NCBI RefSeq assembly: GCF_003399445.1
Contig: NZ_QUQO01000001.1
Coordinates: forward strand, 1,857,001 to 1,921,000
Direction of reading: 5' to 3'
Length of the DNA: 64,000 bases
From: Parvularcula marina
GTDB lineage: Bacteria; Pseudomonadota; Alphaproteobacteria; Caulobacterales; Parvularculaceae
Position numbers and translations under genes: made by a program. How positions within the stretch are numbered: the stretch's first letter is position 1; each line of letters starts with the position of its first letter. Below, piece after piece: positions 45,094-54,364 of the stretch. The notes beneath the pieces were generated by a model. That model had not been told where the DNA came from, did no database searches, and was given only the letters and a program-made list of their open reading frames with translations.

Positions 45094-45978
45094 GGGACGG
45101 GCAGGCTCTGACGGGCGCTCCGTCGCGCGGCCACCTGCCATTTCGACCAGCCGGTCGATCCGGTTCTGGGTCGCAGGGTGCGTCGAGAAAAGATTATCCG
45201 CCCCGCGCCCTGACAGCGGATTGATGATCATCATCTGACCGGAAGCTGGGTGGCGCTCCGCCGTCACATTCGGAATGCGCGCGACGCCATTCGAGATTTT
45301 CGCCAGCGCCGAGGCAAGCCAGATCGGATTGCCGCAGATTTCCGCGCCGATCCTGTCCGCCTCATATTCCCGCGTCCGGCTGATCGCCATCTGCACGAGG
45401 CTCGCGGCCAAGGGCGCGAAGATCATGATCGCAATTGTCTGGATCATCCCGCCGGCGCTGTTCCGGTTGCCGCCGAAGAAAATCGCGAAATTGGCGAGCG
45501 CCGTGATCGCCCCAGCGAGTGTTGCCGTGACGGTCATCGTCAGTGTGTCACGGTTTTTCACATGCGCCAGCTCATGCGCCATAACGCCCATGACTTCTTC
45601 CTCGGTCAGCATGTTGAGAAGCCCGGTGGTAGCCGCGACGGCCGCGTTCTCCGGGTTCCGCCCGGTCGCAAAGGCATTGGGCTGGGGGCTCTCGATGACG
45701 TAGATTTTCGGCACCGGCATTCCGGCCCGGCCCGCCAGACCCACAACGCCCTCCGCATAACGCCGCAGCTTGATCTCCCGCGTATCGGGGTCGACCTGCC
45801 GCGCATTATACATTTTCAGGACGATCTTGTCGGCGTTCCAGTAGCTGATGAAGTTCATTACGGCTGCGAAAGCAAGCGCAATCACCATGCCTGTTGCTCC
45901 GCCCAGCAAGAGGCCGATGACACCGAACAGCGCCGTGATGGCCGCGATCAGCATGAAAGTGCGCAATGATGAATTCAT
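45076..45978 (-). CDS. htpX: HtpX-family membrane zinc metalloprotease
   Basis: 300 residues. Two N-terminal transmembrane helices precede the zinc motif [13 protein letters not shown] (His 135, Glu 136, His 139). Two more hydrophobic segments follow ([35 protein letters not shown]), and the third ligand region is [13 protein letters not shown]. HtpX degrades damaged inner-membrane proteins with FtsH. It is divergent from sdhAF4, an arrangement common in alphaproteobacteria. Confidence 0.94.
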   Translation of the reverse strand: MNSSLRTFMLIAAITALFGVIGLLLGGATGMVIALAFAAVMNFISYWNADKIVLKMYNARQVDPDTREIKLRRYAEGVVGLAGRAGMPVPKIYVIESPQPNAFATGRNPENAAVAATTGLLNMLTEEEVMGVMAHELAHVKNRDTLTMTVTATLAGAITALANFAIFFGGNRNSAGGMIQTIAIMIFAPLAASLVQMAISRTREYEADRIGAEICGNPIWLASALAKISNGVARIPNVTAERHPASGQMMIINPLSGRGADNLFSTHPATQNRIDRLVEMAGGRATERPSEPARPSGPWG

Positions 45979-46050
45979 CGGAATAAGGCCCTTGATAGAC
46001 TAGTTGAAACTCTTGGGATGAGAGATAGGTAGAGGAGAAAGGAGCTGCCA

Positions 46051-46287
46051 GTGACCGATACGCCATCTGACGAGCCTGTGCCGATGACCAAAGACGGCAT
46101 TCCGATGATCGTGAATGGCCGGGAGCTGTCGGAGATGGAGATCGGTATCCTCCGCGAAGCCAAAGAACGTCGTGAGCAGATCGCGCTTGAAGACGCCGAG
46201 AGGGAAATTGGCGGAGCGGACCGAACGACCAATCCGACCCGCTATGGCGACTGGGAAAAGGCCGGCCGCGCCGTCGACTTCAGCTGA
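46051..46287 (+). CDS. Succinate dehydrogenase assembly factor 4 homologue (DUF1674)
   Basis: 78 residues ending REIGGADRTTNPTRYGDWEKAGRAVDFS. The C-terminal PTRYGDWE..GR..DF block is the diagnostic DUF1674/SDHAF4 motif. In mitochondria and bacteria this small protein binds flavinated SdhA and promotes complex II assembly. The N-terminal half (about 1-50) is polar and variable. Its last 8 bp overlap the convergent dnaQ gene. No sdh genes are in the window. Confidence 0.85.
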   Translation: MTDTPSDEPVPMTKDGIPMIVNGRELSEMEIGILREAKERREQIALEDAEREIGGADRTTNPTRYGDWEKAGRAVDFS

Positions 46288-46987
46288 GCTTCGCCCAGAT
46301 TGGCTCACTCACCCCATCTGACAAAAAGGCCGTATGCGCCTCTTTTTCTTCTTCCGTCAGGAGGACTGGGCGCGGACCGTCGCGCACCGGGGTCGGCCTA
46401 TTCTCATCATCCGACCCATTCTCCCCGCTGCCGCGTCGCCCGAAGGAAAAGCCCGACTGCGCGCCGCCCGTCAGCTCGACATAGACTTCCGCAAGGAGCC
46501 GCGCGTCGAGAAGCGCGCCGTGGCCTTGTGATTCCCGCTGGGAAAGATCGATCCCGAAGCGCGAGCAGAGCGCATCAAGCGAAGCAGGCGAACCGGGGAA
46601 CCGCTTGCGGGCGATCTTCACCGTGTCGATGACCTGATCGGCTTCGGTCCAGCGCCAGGGCAGGCCGATCTCCTCCAGATGATGTTTCATGAAGCCGCAG
46701 TCGAAGGGCGCGTTATGTGCGACCAGCACGCCGTCTCCGGCAAAATCCAGAAACGCCTGCGCGATGCTCGGATCACTGAAGACCGGCTTGTCGGCAAGGA
46801 ATTCCGAGGACAGCTTGTGGACCGCATAGGCCTCTTTGGGCATGTCCCGTTCAGGGTTGATATAGACGTGGAATTTCTTCCCCGTGAGCGCGCCATTGAC
46901 CATTTCAACGGCGCCGATTTCGACCAGCCGGTGGCCCTTATGGGGTTCGAAACCAGTCGTTTCGGTATCGAATATAATTTGACGCAT
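46280..46987 (-). CDS. dnaQ: DNA polymerase III epsilon subunit (proofreading)
   Basis: 235 residues. Exo I is IIFDTETTGFEP, Exo II is VAHNAPFDCGFMKHHL and Exo III is HGALLDARLLAEVY, giving the DEDDh set. The C-terminal tail of about 55 residues (after GGAQSGFSFG) is variable and should bind the alpha subunit. It is last in the minus-strand run ppsR-maf-aroE-coaE-dnaQ, 14 bp after coaE, close to the putative origin. Confidence 0.96.
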   Translation of the reverse strand: MRQIIFDTETTGFEPHKGHRLVEIGAVEMVNGALTGKKFHVYINPERDMPKEAYAVHKLSSEFLADKPVFSDPSIAQAFLDFAGDGVLVAHNAPFDCGFMKHHLEEIGLPWRWTEADQVIDTVKIARKRFPGSPASLDALCSRFGIDLSQRESQGHGALLDARLLAEVYVELTGGAQSGFSFGRRGSGENGSDDENRPTPVRDGPRPVLLTEEEKEAHTAFLSDGVSEPIWAKLS

Positions 46988-47001
46988 GCTCAGTCTTGAG
47001 G

Positions 47002-47616
47002 CTATTTGCCGCCAGCGTCGAGGGCCTTGGCACGGATATCGGCAAGGATTTCCCGGACCTTTTCCCGAGCTACCTCAAACCCTTCACCGGTAGGGACGAC
47101 ATAGTCCGCCAGTTTGAGTTTCTCCTCTTCCGGCATCTGCGCGGACAGGATCGCGGCGTATTTTTCTTCTGTCATGCCGGGCCGCGCCAGCACGCGCGCT
47201 TTACGGACCTCTTCCAGCGCAGAGCAGACGACAACAATGCCTTCGGACCGGTCAGGATTGTTCTCAAGGAGGAGCGGGATATCGAGCAGCACGATTTCCG
47301 CGCCGGCCCTTTCCTGCGCCTCGAGAAACCCCCGCTGATCGGCGGCCACAAGCGGATGGACGATCTCTTCAAGGGCTTTGAGTTCTGCCGGCTTGCCGAG
47401 CACTGCCTCGGCGAGAAGCGCGCGGTTGATCCCGCCAAGCGGTCCGCCGACCCCCGGAAACCGCTCAAGGATCGGCGCCACGCCAAATCCGCGAGGGGAA
47501 TATAGTCTGTGGACGGCCTTATCGGCATCCCAGACCGGAATCCCTTCGCCCTCGAATAGGGCCGCGGTCGTGGTCTTGCCCATCCCGATGCCGCCCGTCA
47601 GTCCGATCGTGATCAT
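47002..47616 (-). CDS. coaE: Dephospho-CoA kinase
   Basis: 204 residues. The P-loop is MITIGLTGGIGMGKTTTAALF, followed by WDADKAVHRLYSPRG (acceptor Asp) and the lid VLARPGMTEEKYAAILSAQMP. It makes CoA from dephospho-CoA. Its ATG overlaps the aroE stop by 4 bp, so the two are translationally coupled. Confidence 0.96.
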   Translation of the reverse strand: MITIGLTGGIGMGKTTTAALFEGEGIPVWDADKAVHRLYSPRGFGVAPILERFPGVGGPLGGINRALLAEAVLGKPAELKALEEIVHPLVAADQRGFLEAQERAGAEIVLLDIPLLLENNPDRSEGIVVVCSALEEVRKARVLARPGMTEEKYAAILSAQMPEEEKLKLADYVVPTGEGFEVAREKVREILADIRAKALDAGGK

Positions 47617-48431
47617 TTCAGTCCCTCAAGAAATTCTATCGCTACCGGCTCATCATCCGGACGGATGCCGAACCAGGCTTCAAAACTCGGCACGGCCTGA
47701 TGCACCAGCATCGGTAGGCCATTCATGGTTTTCTGGCCCCTCTCCCGCGCGCCTATCAAGAGGTCGGTTTCGCGCGGGGTGGTGATAATGTCGATCACCG
47801 CGGCATGGGGCGGCAGGCTGCCGACAAACATATCGAGCGGCGGCTGGCCCTCCATGCCGAGCGAGGTCGTGTTGATCAGAAGATCAATCTCGCCGAGTTT
47901 AGTGTCCCGGGCCGCCCAGCCGATGGGTTTGATATCGAAACGCTCCGCCAATTCAATGGCTTTCGAGGCCGTCCTGTTGGTGATCTCAATCCGCTCAAGC
48001 CCCGCCTCTTTGAGCGCCACGATGATCGCAGGTGCAGCGCCCCCGGCCCCGATGATGCGCGCGGAGCGGGGCGCGGGATCCAGCGCCATTGAGGAAAGCG
48101 CCGCGCTGAACCCTGCAATATCCGTATTGTCGCCGATGACTTTGCCGTCCCGGAAGATCAGCAGGTTCGCCGCGCCGACGGATTCGGCCCGTTCGGTCAG
48201 CTCATCGCAAAGCTCAAAAGCAAGCTGCTTGAACGGGATCGTCACATTGACCCCGGCATAGCCTTTTTCGGGCAGGGTACGGATCAACTCTCTGAAGTTG
48301 TCCTCATCCTTGCCGTCGATGGCGGTGTAATCCGCCTCAACCCCATGCGCCTTGATCCACCTTGAATGAAGCGCGGGGGATTTTGACTGGCCGATCGGGT
48401 GGCCGATCACGGCAACGTGACGCATCACCAT
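47613..48431 (-). CDS. aroE: Shikimate dehydrogenase
   Basis: 272 residues. The substrate motif is VIGHPIGQSKSPALHSRW, catalytic Lys is in VNVTIPFKQLAFEL, and the NADPH fold is IIGAGGAAPAIIVALKEAG with ITNRTASKA. It reduces 3-dehydroshikimate in aromatic amino-acid synthesis. The start at 48431 has GAGG seven bases upstream and overlaps the end of maf by 7 bp; a second ATG lies 6 bp further in. Confidence 0.96.
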   Translation of the reverse strand: MVMRHVAVIGHPIGQSKSPALHSRWIKAHGVEADYTAIDGKDEDNFRELIRTLPEKGYAGVNVTIPFKQLAFELCDELTERAESVGAANLLIFRDGKVIGDNTDIAGFSAALSSMALDPAPRSARIIGAGGAAPAIIVALKEAGLERIEITNRTASKAIELAERFDIKPIGWAARDTKLGEIDLLINTTSLGMEGQPPLDMFVGSLPPHAAVIDIITTPRETDLLIGARERGQKTMNGLPMLVHQAVPSFEAWFGIRPDDEPVAIEFLEGLK

Positions 48432-49015
48432 GCTAGCACCTCGCGTGCCCGCAACTCAGCTAAAAGCGGCATCAACGGCAGGCCAAGAATGGTGAAATAA
48501 TCGCCCTCGATATTCTCAAACAGCCGGACGCCTTCGCCTTCCAGCTTATAGGCCCCGACAGTTGCCAGCACTCTCTCGCCGACCGTTTCGAGATAGGAAG
48601 CAATCTCATCCCGGCTGGTCTTTCGCATAGTGAGGGAAGCGGAGCCACGATGCCGCCAGATGATCTCGCCGCCTTTTGCGAGGACCAACCCGGAGCGCAG
48701 ATAATGGATTTTTCCGGCCATCTCGAAGAGCCGGTCGCCCGCCTCCTCAAGCGAGACCGGCTTGTCATAAAGCTCGCCATCGAACTCCATGACCTGATCG
48801 GCGCCAATGACGAATTCATCCCCCGATGCTGCGCAGGCCAGCGCCTTTTCCTCCGCGAGGATCAGAGCGATTTCTGCCGGCGTTTTCCCGCGAAGAAGCT
48901 CGCGCGCCTTGACCACGCCCTCATCAATATCGGCGGGCCGCGCATCATAAAGAATCCCCGCGCCATCGAGCAGCGCGCGCCGGGACGCAGAGCGGGAGGC
49001 AAGAACGAGGCTCAT
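48425..49015 (-). CDS. maf: Maf-family nucleoside triphosphate pyrophosphatase
   Basis: 196 residues opening with LVLASRSASRRALLDGAGI, the Maf signature, followed by GADQVMEFDGELYDKP and the FENIEGDYFTILGLPLMPLL C-terminus. Maf proteins hydrolyse non-canonical or modified NTPs. It overlaps ppsR by 4 bp and aroE by 7 bp in the operon next to the putative origin. Confidence 0.94.
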   Translation of the reverse strand: MSLVLASRSASRRALLDGAGILYDARPADIDEGVVKARELLRGKTPAEIALILAEEKALACAASGDEFVIGADQVMEFDGELYDKPVSLEEAGDRLFEMAGKIHYLRSGLVLAKGGEIIWRHRGSASLTMRKTSRDEIASYLETVGERVLATVGAYKLEGEGVRLFENIEGDYFTILGLPLMPLLAELRAREVLAW

Positions 49016-49878
49016 CCCTGGCTGATATCCCCGCCCTGCCGGGCGCTCATCAGGGTGAGGACTTTCGCAGCGGTTTCTTCGACCGAGCGGCGGGTGACAT
49101 CGATGGTCGGCCAGCCATTCTTGGCAAAATACCGTTTGGCCTTGGTGACCTCTTCTTTGACCTGATCTTCATCCGAATAGGTCGCGGCATCCTGATTCGC
49201 GGCAAGATTGGTCAACCGCGTCCGGCGGATCTGGGAGAGCCGCGTCGGGCTGGCAGTCAGGCCTACGACCAGCGGTTTTCGCAATTGGGCAAGTTCCGGG
49301 GGCGGATCGCTGGTCGGGACCAGCGGCACATTTGCGGCCTTCACCCCGCGGTGGGCCAGATACATGCAGGTCGGCGTCTTTGACGTCCGGCTGACCCCGA
49401 CGAGGACGACATCCGCGCTTTCCAGATCCCAGGTCATCTGCCCGTCATCATGCGCCATGGTGTAATCGATGGCCGCGATGCGGCGGAAATAATCATCATC
49501 AAGCTCATGCTGCGCGCCGGTCTGCATCGTCTGTTCGAGACCGAGATAATCCGCAAACGCATTGAGCAATGGGTCGAGAACGGGGATCGCTGGTACCTGC
49601 AGCTCTGCGCATTTCACCTCAAGCCTACGGCGCATCTGGCGATCAACGATCGTATACATGACAAGGCCCGGCGCCTGCTCAATCCGCGCGAGAACCTTGT
49701 CGAGCTGGGCATTCGACCGCACAAGGGAGGCCACATGTTCGAGGGGTTTGGCCCGCTCGAACCGGGCGGCGGTTGATTTCAGCATGGTGCTGAGCGTCTC
49801 GCCCGTCGAGTCGGAGACAAGATGGACATGAAACCAGGTCGTCGCACGTATGCGCTGGGCGGGAGTCACACTGCTCAT
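49012..49878 (-). CDS. ppsR: PpsR: PEP synthase/PPDK regulatory kinase-phosphorylase (DUF299)
   Basis: 288 residues. The N-terminus FHVHLVSDSTGETLSTMLKS and the nucleotide-binding loop LVGVSRTSKTPTCMYLAHRG are diagnostic of DUF299. The late region RSVEETAAKVLTL is typical. These proteins switch PEP synthase or pyruvate phosphate dikinase by ADP-dependent phosphorylation and Pi-dependent dephosphorylation. It is the first gene left of the putative oriC and points away from it. Confidence 0.92.
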   Translation of the reverse strand: MSSVTPAQRIRATTWFHVHLVSDSTGETLSTMLKSTAARFERAKPLEHVASLVRSNAQLDKVLARIEQAPGLVMYTIVDRQMRRRLEVKCAELQVPAIPVLDPLLNAFADYLGLEQTMQTGAQHELDDDYFRRIAAIDYTMAHDDGQMTWDLESADVVLVGVSRTSKTPTCMYLAHRGVKAANVPLVPTSDPPPELAQLRKPLVVGLTASPTRLSQIRRTRLTNLAANQDAATYSDEDQVKEEVTKAKRYFAKNGWPTIDVTRRSVEETAAKVLTLMSARQGGDISQG

Positions 49879-49915
49879 CCTGTCGTGCTTTCCGGCCGGA
49901 AAATTGCCATCGCCA

Positions 49916-49924
49916 TTATCAACA
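49916..49924 (+). promoter_or_regulatory. DnaA-box-like site
   Basis: TTATCAACA, one mismatch to TTATNCACA, in the putative origin. Confidence 0.4.
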
Positions 49925-50038
49925 TTCGGCGGTTCCTACCGAGTTTATGCCGGGAGTACCACGGCCATCCCCGGCCCATATGCAAAAGTTGCGCATTATC
50001 CCCGGCTGGGGATATCCATGAGAAAGATGACCGGTTGC

Positions 50039-50053
50039 TTAACGAAACATTAA
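50039..50053. promoter_or_regulatory. CtrA-type binding site
   Basis: TTAACGAAACATTAA is an exact TTAA-N7-TTAA, the full CtrA consensus of Caulobacter-type bacteria, where CtrA bound at the origin blocks replication initiation. It lies in the middle of the putative oriC. Confidence 0.6.
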
Positions 50054-50145
50054 AGTCATACCGCGGTAGTCAAGACAGAAAATCGCGGAGTCGAAAAACA
50101 TCCTGTCTGGGGAAAAGGCGAGTCGATAAACACGCACTAAGTGCG

Positions 50146-50163
50146 ATATCCACTTTATCCACC
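50146..50163 (+). promoter_or_regulatory. Tandem DnaA-box-like pair
   Basis: ATATCCACT directly followed by TTATCCACC: 7 of 9 and 8 of 9 matches to the DnaA consensus in direct repeat, 40 bp before hemE. Confidence 0.45.
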
Positions 50164-50204
50164 CCTATAGGACTCATACTTCATTTCAGATAAGCGCTAC
50201 CGGT

Positions 50205-51242
50205 ATGTCTCAAGAGAATTCAAAATTCATGCGTGTGCTGAGAGGTGAGCCCCTCTCAATTCCCCCTATCTGGTTCATGCGGCAGGCTGGCCGTTATCTT
50301 CCAGAGTATAGGGCCGTGCGGGAGGAAGCAGGAGGTTTTCTGGATCTCTGCTACAATCCTGACAAAGCCACTCGGGTCACCCTTCAGCCTATAGAACGCT
50401 TTGATCTCGATGCGGCCATCCTTTTTGCCGACATCCTTCTGATCCCTCAGGCATTGGGCATGAAGCTCTGGTTTGAACAGGGCGAAGGGCCAAGGCTGGA
50501 GCCGGTTCTCAAAGATGACATGTCCGCAGCCGGAAAGCTTTCTGGCGATGACATCCATAAAACGCTCTCGCCGGTCTATGAGACGGTCTCTCAAGTTCGG
50601 GCGGCCCTACCTCCGGAAAAGGCGTTGATCGGCTTCGCAGGGGCTCCCTGGACCGTTGCTACCTACATGCTGGCCGGTCAGGGCGTGAAGGATCCTTCGG
50701 CGCTTCGGATGACCGCTTATCAGTCGCCGGACAAAATGGCCGCGCTGATTGATCTCATCGCCTCGGCAACCGCGGAATACCTCATCCGGCAAGCCCAAGC
50801 AGGGGCAAATGCGGTCATGCTGTTTGATAGCTGGGCGGCAGGTCTGCCCTCCGCGCTATTCCATGATCTCTGTGTTGATCCTGTCCGAAGGATCGCGGCG
50901 GAAGTGAAAGCCAAAACGGGCATACCGGTGATCGGTTTTCCGCGCGGATCAGGTCCGGCCTACTCGGAAGTCGCGAAACTGAAAGAAATCGATGCCGTGT
51001 CGATTGATACGGGTCTTCCGTGGGATTGGGCGGCTGAGAACCTTTCCCCGCATGGCGCGGTGCAGGGCGGTCTCGATCAGCTCCTGCTTCTTGAAGGCGG
51101 AGATGCGCTGTTCTCATCGGCGGACAGGTTGATCGACAGCTTCGCCGGCAAGCCCTTCATCTTCAACGTCGGGCATGGGCTGATCCCGCAGACCCCGCCG
51201 GAACATGTTGCCGCGCTGGTCAAACATATCCGCGAGCGCTAG
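50205..51242 (+). CDS. hemE: Uroporphyrinogen decarboxylase
   Basis: 345 residues. The signature IPPIWFMRQAGRYLPEYRAVRE near the N-terminus and IGFAGAPWTVATYML in the middle are diagnostic. The catalytic Asp is in LDAAILFADILLIPQALG. It converts uroporphyrinogen III to coproporphyrinogen III. It is the first gene right of the putative oriC and is followed 9 bp later by hemJ, another haem gene. Confidence 0.96.
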   Translation: MSQENSKFMRVLRGEPLSIPPIWFMRQAGRYLPEYRAVREEAGGFLDLCYNPDKATRVTLQPIERFDLDAAILFADILLIPQALGMKLWFEQGEGPRLEPVLKDDMSAAGKLSGDDIHKTLSPVYETVSQVRAALPPEKALIGFAGAPWTVATYMLAGQGVKDPSALRMTAYQSPDKMAALIDLIASATAEYLIRQAQAGANAVMLFDSWAAGLPSALFHDLCVDPVRRIAAEVKAKTGIPVIGFPRGSGPAYSEVAKLKEIDAVSIDTGLPWDWAAENLSPHGAVQGGLDQLLLLEGGDALFSSADRLIDSFAGKPFIFNVGHGLIPQTPPEHVAALVKHIRER

Positions 51243-51251
51243 GGCGCGGTC

Positions 51252-51692
51252 ATGCAAGCGCTCTATCCCTGGATCAAATCGCTCCACCTCATTCTCGTCA
51301 TCGCGTGGATGGCGGGGATGATGTATCTGCCGCGACTGTTCGTATACCACCACCAGTCCGAACCCGGCGGGGAAGCCGAAACCTATTTCATGAAAATGGA
51401 GCGCGGGCTTCTCAAGGGGATCATCAATCCCTCGATGATCGGCGTCTGGGTTCTGGGTCTTGCGATGATCGCCATGGCGCCGGGGCTTCTCAGCCAGATC
51501 TGGTTTCTCGTGAAGCTTGCCTGCGTGATCGGTATTTCCGGCATCCACGGATTTTATGCCGCGAGCTTCAAGCGCTTTCAGAATGGCGAAAGGCCGCGGA
51601 CCGAGAAATTCTGGCGCATCATGAATGAAGTGCCCTTCCTTCTGATGATCATCGTCGTTTTCATGGTGATCGGGGTCAATCCAACCGGCTGA
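51252..51692 (+). CDS. hemJ: Protoporphyrinogen oxidase HemJ
   Basis: 146 residues, four hydrophobic helices, with the family's conserved His and Arg/Lys residues: WIKSLHLILVIAWMAGMMYLPRLFVYH, MIGVWVLGLAMIA, IGISGIHGFYAASFKRF and RIMNEVPFLLMIIVVFMVI. HemJ is the usual alphaproteobacterial enzyme making protoporphyrin IX in the inner membrane. Its start is 9 bp after hemE, so the two share a transcript. Confidence 0.93.
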   Translation: MQALYPWIKSLHLILVIAWMAGMMYLPRLFVYHHQSEPGGEAETYFMKMERGLLKGIINPSMIGVWVLGLAMIAMAPGLLSQIWFLVKLACVIGISGIHGFYAASFKRFQNGERPRTEKFWRIMNEVPFLLMIIVVFMVIGVNPTG

Positions 51693-51709
51693 TCCCCTTG
51701 GGATTGACC
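51674..51709. other. Hairpin at the hemJ stop
   Basis: GGTCAATCC (51674-51682) pairs with GGATTGACC (51701-51709) over an 18-base loop that contains the hemJ stop. There is no T run. It may be a Rho-related or RNA-processing structure; functional meaning is unproven. Confidence 0.35.
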
Positions 51710-51830
51710 GGCTGAGCTACTAAATATATCCTGATAGGAGCGGCGTCCTGCCGTTCACACCTATGCTTTTCCCATTCGAGTTGACTTGCCGGCGCTTGCG
51801 CTGAGCCTTCTCGCTATATCCGGATTTTCC

Positions 51831-53108
51831 ATGCTGCCCGATACAATCACCCTTGATGAGATCAAGGAAAAGACACCCCAAGACCTCGTTTCGTTTGCGG
51901 AAGAGGTCGGGGTCGATAACGCTTCTGCCCTGCGCAAACAGGATCTGCTCTTCGCAATCCTGAAGGAGCTGGCCGAAGAGGAAGTCGAGATCATCGGCTC
52001 GGGCGTGCTGGAAATCCTGCCCGACGGCTTCGGTTTCTTGCGTTCCCCGGATGCAAACTATCTTGCGGGCCCGGACGATATTTACTGCTCGCCGCAGCAG
52101 ATCCGGAAATTCACGCTCAAGACGGGCGACACCATCTCCGGTGAAATCCGCAGCCCGAAAGATGGCGAGCGTTACTTCGCGCTGACCAAGGTCAACACCG
52201 TCAATTTCGAGGATCCGGAGAAATCCCGGCACAAGGTTCACTTCGATAACCTCACCCCGCTCTACCCGGATCAGAAACTCCACATGGAAGTCATCACCGG
52301 TGACGAGAAGAAGAAAGATCTCTCGACCCGCGTGATCGATATCGTCTCGCCGCTCGGCAAGGGCCAGCGGGCACTGATCGTTGCGCCGCCGCGGACTGGT
52401 AAAACCGTCCTGTTGCAGAATATCGCGCACGCCATCACGACTAATCACCCGGAATGCTATCTCATCGTTCTCCTGATCGATGAACGTCCCGAAGAGGTGA
52501 CGGACATGCAGCGCTCGGTGAATGGTGAGGTGGTGTCCTCGACCTTTGACGAACCCGCCTCGCGTCACGTTGCGGTTTCCGAGATGGTCATCGAGAAAGC
52601 CAAACGCCTGGTTGAACATGGCCGCGATGTTGTCATCCTGCTCGACTCGATCACGCGTCTGGGCCGCGCCTACAACACTGTTGTGCCGAGCTCGGGTAAG
52701 GTCCTGACCGGCGGTGTTGATGCCAACGCCCTGCAACGTCCGAAGCGGTTCTTTGGTGCTGCGCGGAATATCGAGGAAGGCGGCTCTCTGACGATTATCG
52801 CAACGGCCCTTATCGATACCGGCTCGCGGATGGACGAAGTCGTCTTCGAAGAATTCAAAGGTACGGGTAACTCGGAAATCGTCCTTGACCGGAAAGTTGC
52901 GGACAAGCGGACCTTCCCGGCGATCGACATCGCCAAATCCGGTACTCGGAAAGAAGACCTCCTCATCCCGAAAGAAGAGCTGTCCAAGATCTTCGTCCTG
53001 CGGCGTATCCTGTCGCCGATGACGCCGATGGATTCAATCGAGTTCCTGCTCGAGAAACTGCGTCAGACGAAGACCAACAAGGACTTCTTCGATTCAATGA
53101 ATACGTAG
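51831..53108 (+). CDS. rho: Transcription termination factor Rho
   Basis: 425 residues from [20 protein letters not shown]; a TTG 45 bp upstream is possible but gives a non-conserved hydrophobic extension. The N-terminal RNA-binding domain has [20 protein letters not shown]. The ATPase domain has [19 protein letters not shown] and [13 protein letters not shown], and [20 protein letters not shown] contributes to the Q/R loops. With so many abutting convergent genes in this window, Rho-dependent termination should matter here. Confidence 0.97.
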   Translation: MLPDTITLDEIKEKTPQDLVSFAEEVGVDNASALRKQDLLFAILKELAEEEVEIIGSGVLEILPDGFGFLRSPDANYLAGPDDIYCSPQQIRKFTLKTGDTISGEIRSPKDGERYFALTKVNTVNFEDPEKSRHKVHFDNLTPLYPDQKLHMEVITGDEKKKDLSTRVIDIVSPLGKGQRALIVAPPRTGKTVLLQNIAHAITTNHPECYLIVLLIDERPEEVTDMQRSVNGEVVSSTFDEPASRHVAVSEMVIEKAKRLVEHGRDVVILLDSITRLGRAYNTVVPSSGKVLTGGVDANALQRPKRFFGAARNIEEGGSLTIIATALIDTGSRMDEVVFEEFKGTGNSEIVLDRKVADKRTFPAIDIAKSGTRKEDLLIPKEELSKIFVLRRILSPMTPMDSIEFLLEKLRQTKTNKDFFDSMNT

Positions 53109-53114
53109 AGCGGA

Positions 53115-54041
53115 TTAGTTCGAGGCCGGACAGGCGGAGGGGCTCGCAAAGCGCCCCGCTGCCATCAGGGCCTCGGCAGCCGCTTCCGGCCGATCGGTTG
53201 CAATCAGATCGATCCCGAGTTTCGAGATATCGACATAGCCTTCATCATTGCGGCTTGCGGCATACTGATTGTCGAGTGAATCGCGGCCGCCCAGCGTGCC
53301 AAAAATCGCCTCAATGCCTTCTGATTGCAGGGCTTGAGAGAGAGGGCCATTCGGCGCCTCAATCCCCGTCCAGGCGAGAATATTTTCCCGCTTCATCCCC
53401 CGGTCGACCAGCCGGTCGATATCGTCAGCCGAATTTACGGACACCGAAATCATGGAATCGGGAAAGCGTTTGGAAAGGGCGATGGCGGAATTCTCCGTAT
53501 AAGCAATCAGGATCACCCAATCCTCTGCACCGGCGTCCCGAACGGCTTTCGCCACGTCATCATAGTCTGTAGACGGTTTGATATCGAGTTCGAGAACCGT
53601 CTTGCCCTTGGCCCATTCGAGCGCCTCATCAAGACGCGTCAGGCCATAGGCCGTGACCTTGCCCTGATCATCTTTCAGCGAAAGCGCACGAAGCTCGTCC
53701 CAGGATTTTTCTGCCGCCGGACCACGCCCCGTGGTCGTCCGACCCAGATTGTCATCATGATGAAGAAAGAGAACGCCATCCGCGCTGGTCGCGACATCGA
53801 CCTCAAGGAAAGCGCCGGTCTCCCCATATGTGCGCTCGAAAGTCGCGAGCGCGTTCTCGGGATAGCCTGGGGCCGGTCCGCCGCGATGCGCGGCAATCTG
53901 GGTCAGGCCCAGCTCCCCGATACAGTCAAAATAGACCGGCAGGCTCAGGAATGGCGGAAATGGCGATGGACCCTCCGGCGGAGAATTTCCCCCGGGAGAG
54001 CAGGCAGTCAGAAGCATGGCTGCGAAGAGCAGTTTGCGCAT
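53115..54041 (-). CDS. Glycerophosphodiester phosphodiesterase lipoprotein
   Basis: 308 residues. A lipoprotein signal peptide (lipobox LTAC, Cys 14) is followed by the GDPD domain: AAHRGGPAPGYPENALATF (catalytic His, Arg, Glu) and EVDVATSADGVLFLHHDDNLGRTTTG (metal-binding Glu/Asp and second His). It releases glycerol 3-phosphate from glycerophosphodiesters in the periplasm. It ends 6 bp from rho. Confidence 0.9.
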   Translation of the reverse strand: MRKLLFAAMLLTACSPGGNSPPEGPSPFPPFLSLPVYFDCIGELGLTQIAAHRGGPAPGYPENALATFERTYGETGAFLEVDVATSADGVLFLHHDDNLGRTTTGRGPAAEKSWDELRALSLKDDQGKVTAYGLTRLDEALEWAKGKTVLELDIKPSTDYDDVAKAVRDAGAEDWVILIAYTENSAIALSKRFPDSMISVSVNSADDIDRLVDRGMKRENILAWTGIEAPNGPLSQALQSEGIEAIFGTLGGRDSLDNQYAASRNDEGYVDISKLGIDLIATDRPEAAAEALMAAGRFASPSACPASN

Positions 54042-54094
54042 GGTTTATTCCCCTCACCGGCCCATGCTAGCGCAACTCACCCAGCAAGGAACGC

Positions 54095-54349
54095 ATGATG
54101 AAGATTACATTCAATGTAGATTGCACGCCGGCCGAAGCGCGCGCCTTCTTTGGTCTGCCGGATGTACAGCCGGTCAATGACATGATCGTGTCATCCATGG
54201 TTGAGCGGACGAAACAGAATCTCGACACCCTGAGTGATCCCAAAGCGTTCTGGGAACGCGCCATGGCGACCGGCACCGGGAATATGGAAGCCTTCCAGAA
54301 CATGTTTGCCGCCGGGATGAAGGCGTCCGGCGGATCCGACAAGAAATAG
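54095..54349 (+). CDS. DUF6489 family protein
   Basis: 84 residues: MMKITFNVDCTPAEARAFFGLPDVQPVNDMIV, then a helical part ending ASGGSDKK. This small family is almost confined to alphaproteobacteria and lies next to mnmE in several of them. Function unknown; a cytoplasmic alpha/beta then helical fold is likely. It ends 15 bp before mnmE and is probably co-transcribed. Confidence 0.78.
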   Translation: MMKITFNVDCTPAEARAFFGLPDVQPVNDMIVSSMVERTKQNLDTLSDPKAFWERAMATGTGNMEAFQNMFAAGMKASGGSDKK

Positions 54350-54364
54350 AGCGGCCCCGGGCCG

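Larger units (their letters stand above)
49879..50204. other. Candidate chromosomal replication origin (oriC)
   Basis: A 326-bp non-coding gap between ppsR-maf-aroE-coaE-dnaQ and hemE, the neighbourhood that holds Cori in Caulobacter and origins in many alphaproteobacteria. DnaA-box-like sequences (consensus TTATNCACA): TTATCAACA at 49916-49924 and TTATCCACC at 50155-50163 (8 of 9), with 7-of-9 matches at 49996-50004, 50007-50015 (reverse), 50121-50129 (reverse) and 50146-50154. The last is directly adjacent to 50155. An AT-rich stretch at 50039-50060 contains a perfect CtrA-type site. Genes on both sides point away. Function is inferred. Confidence 0.6.
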
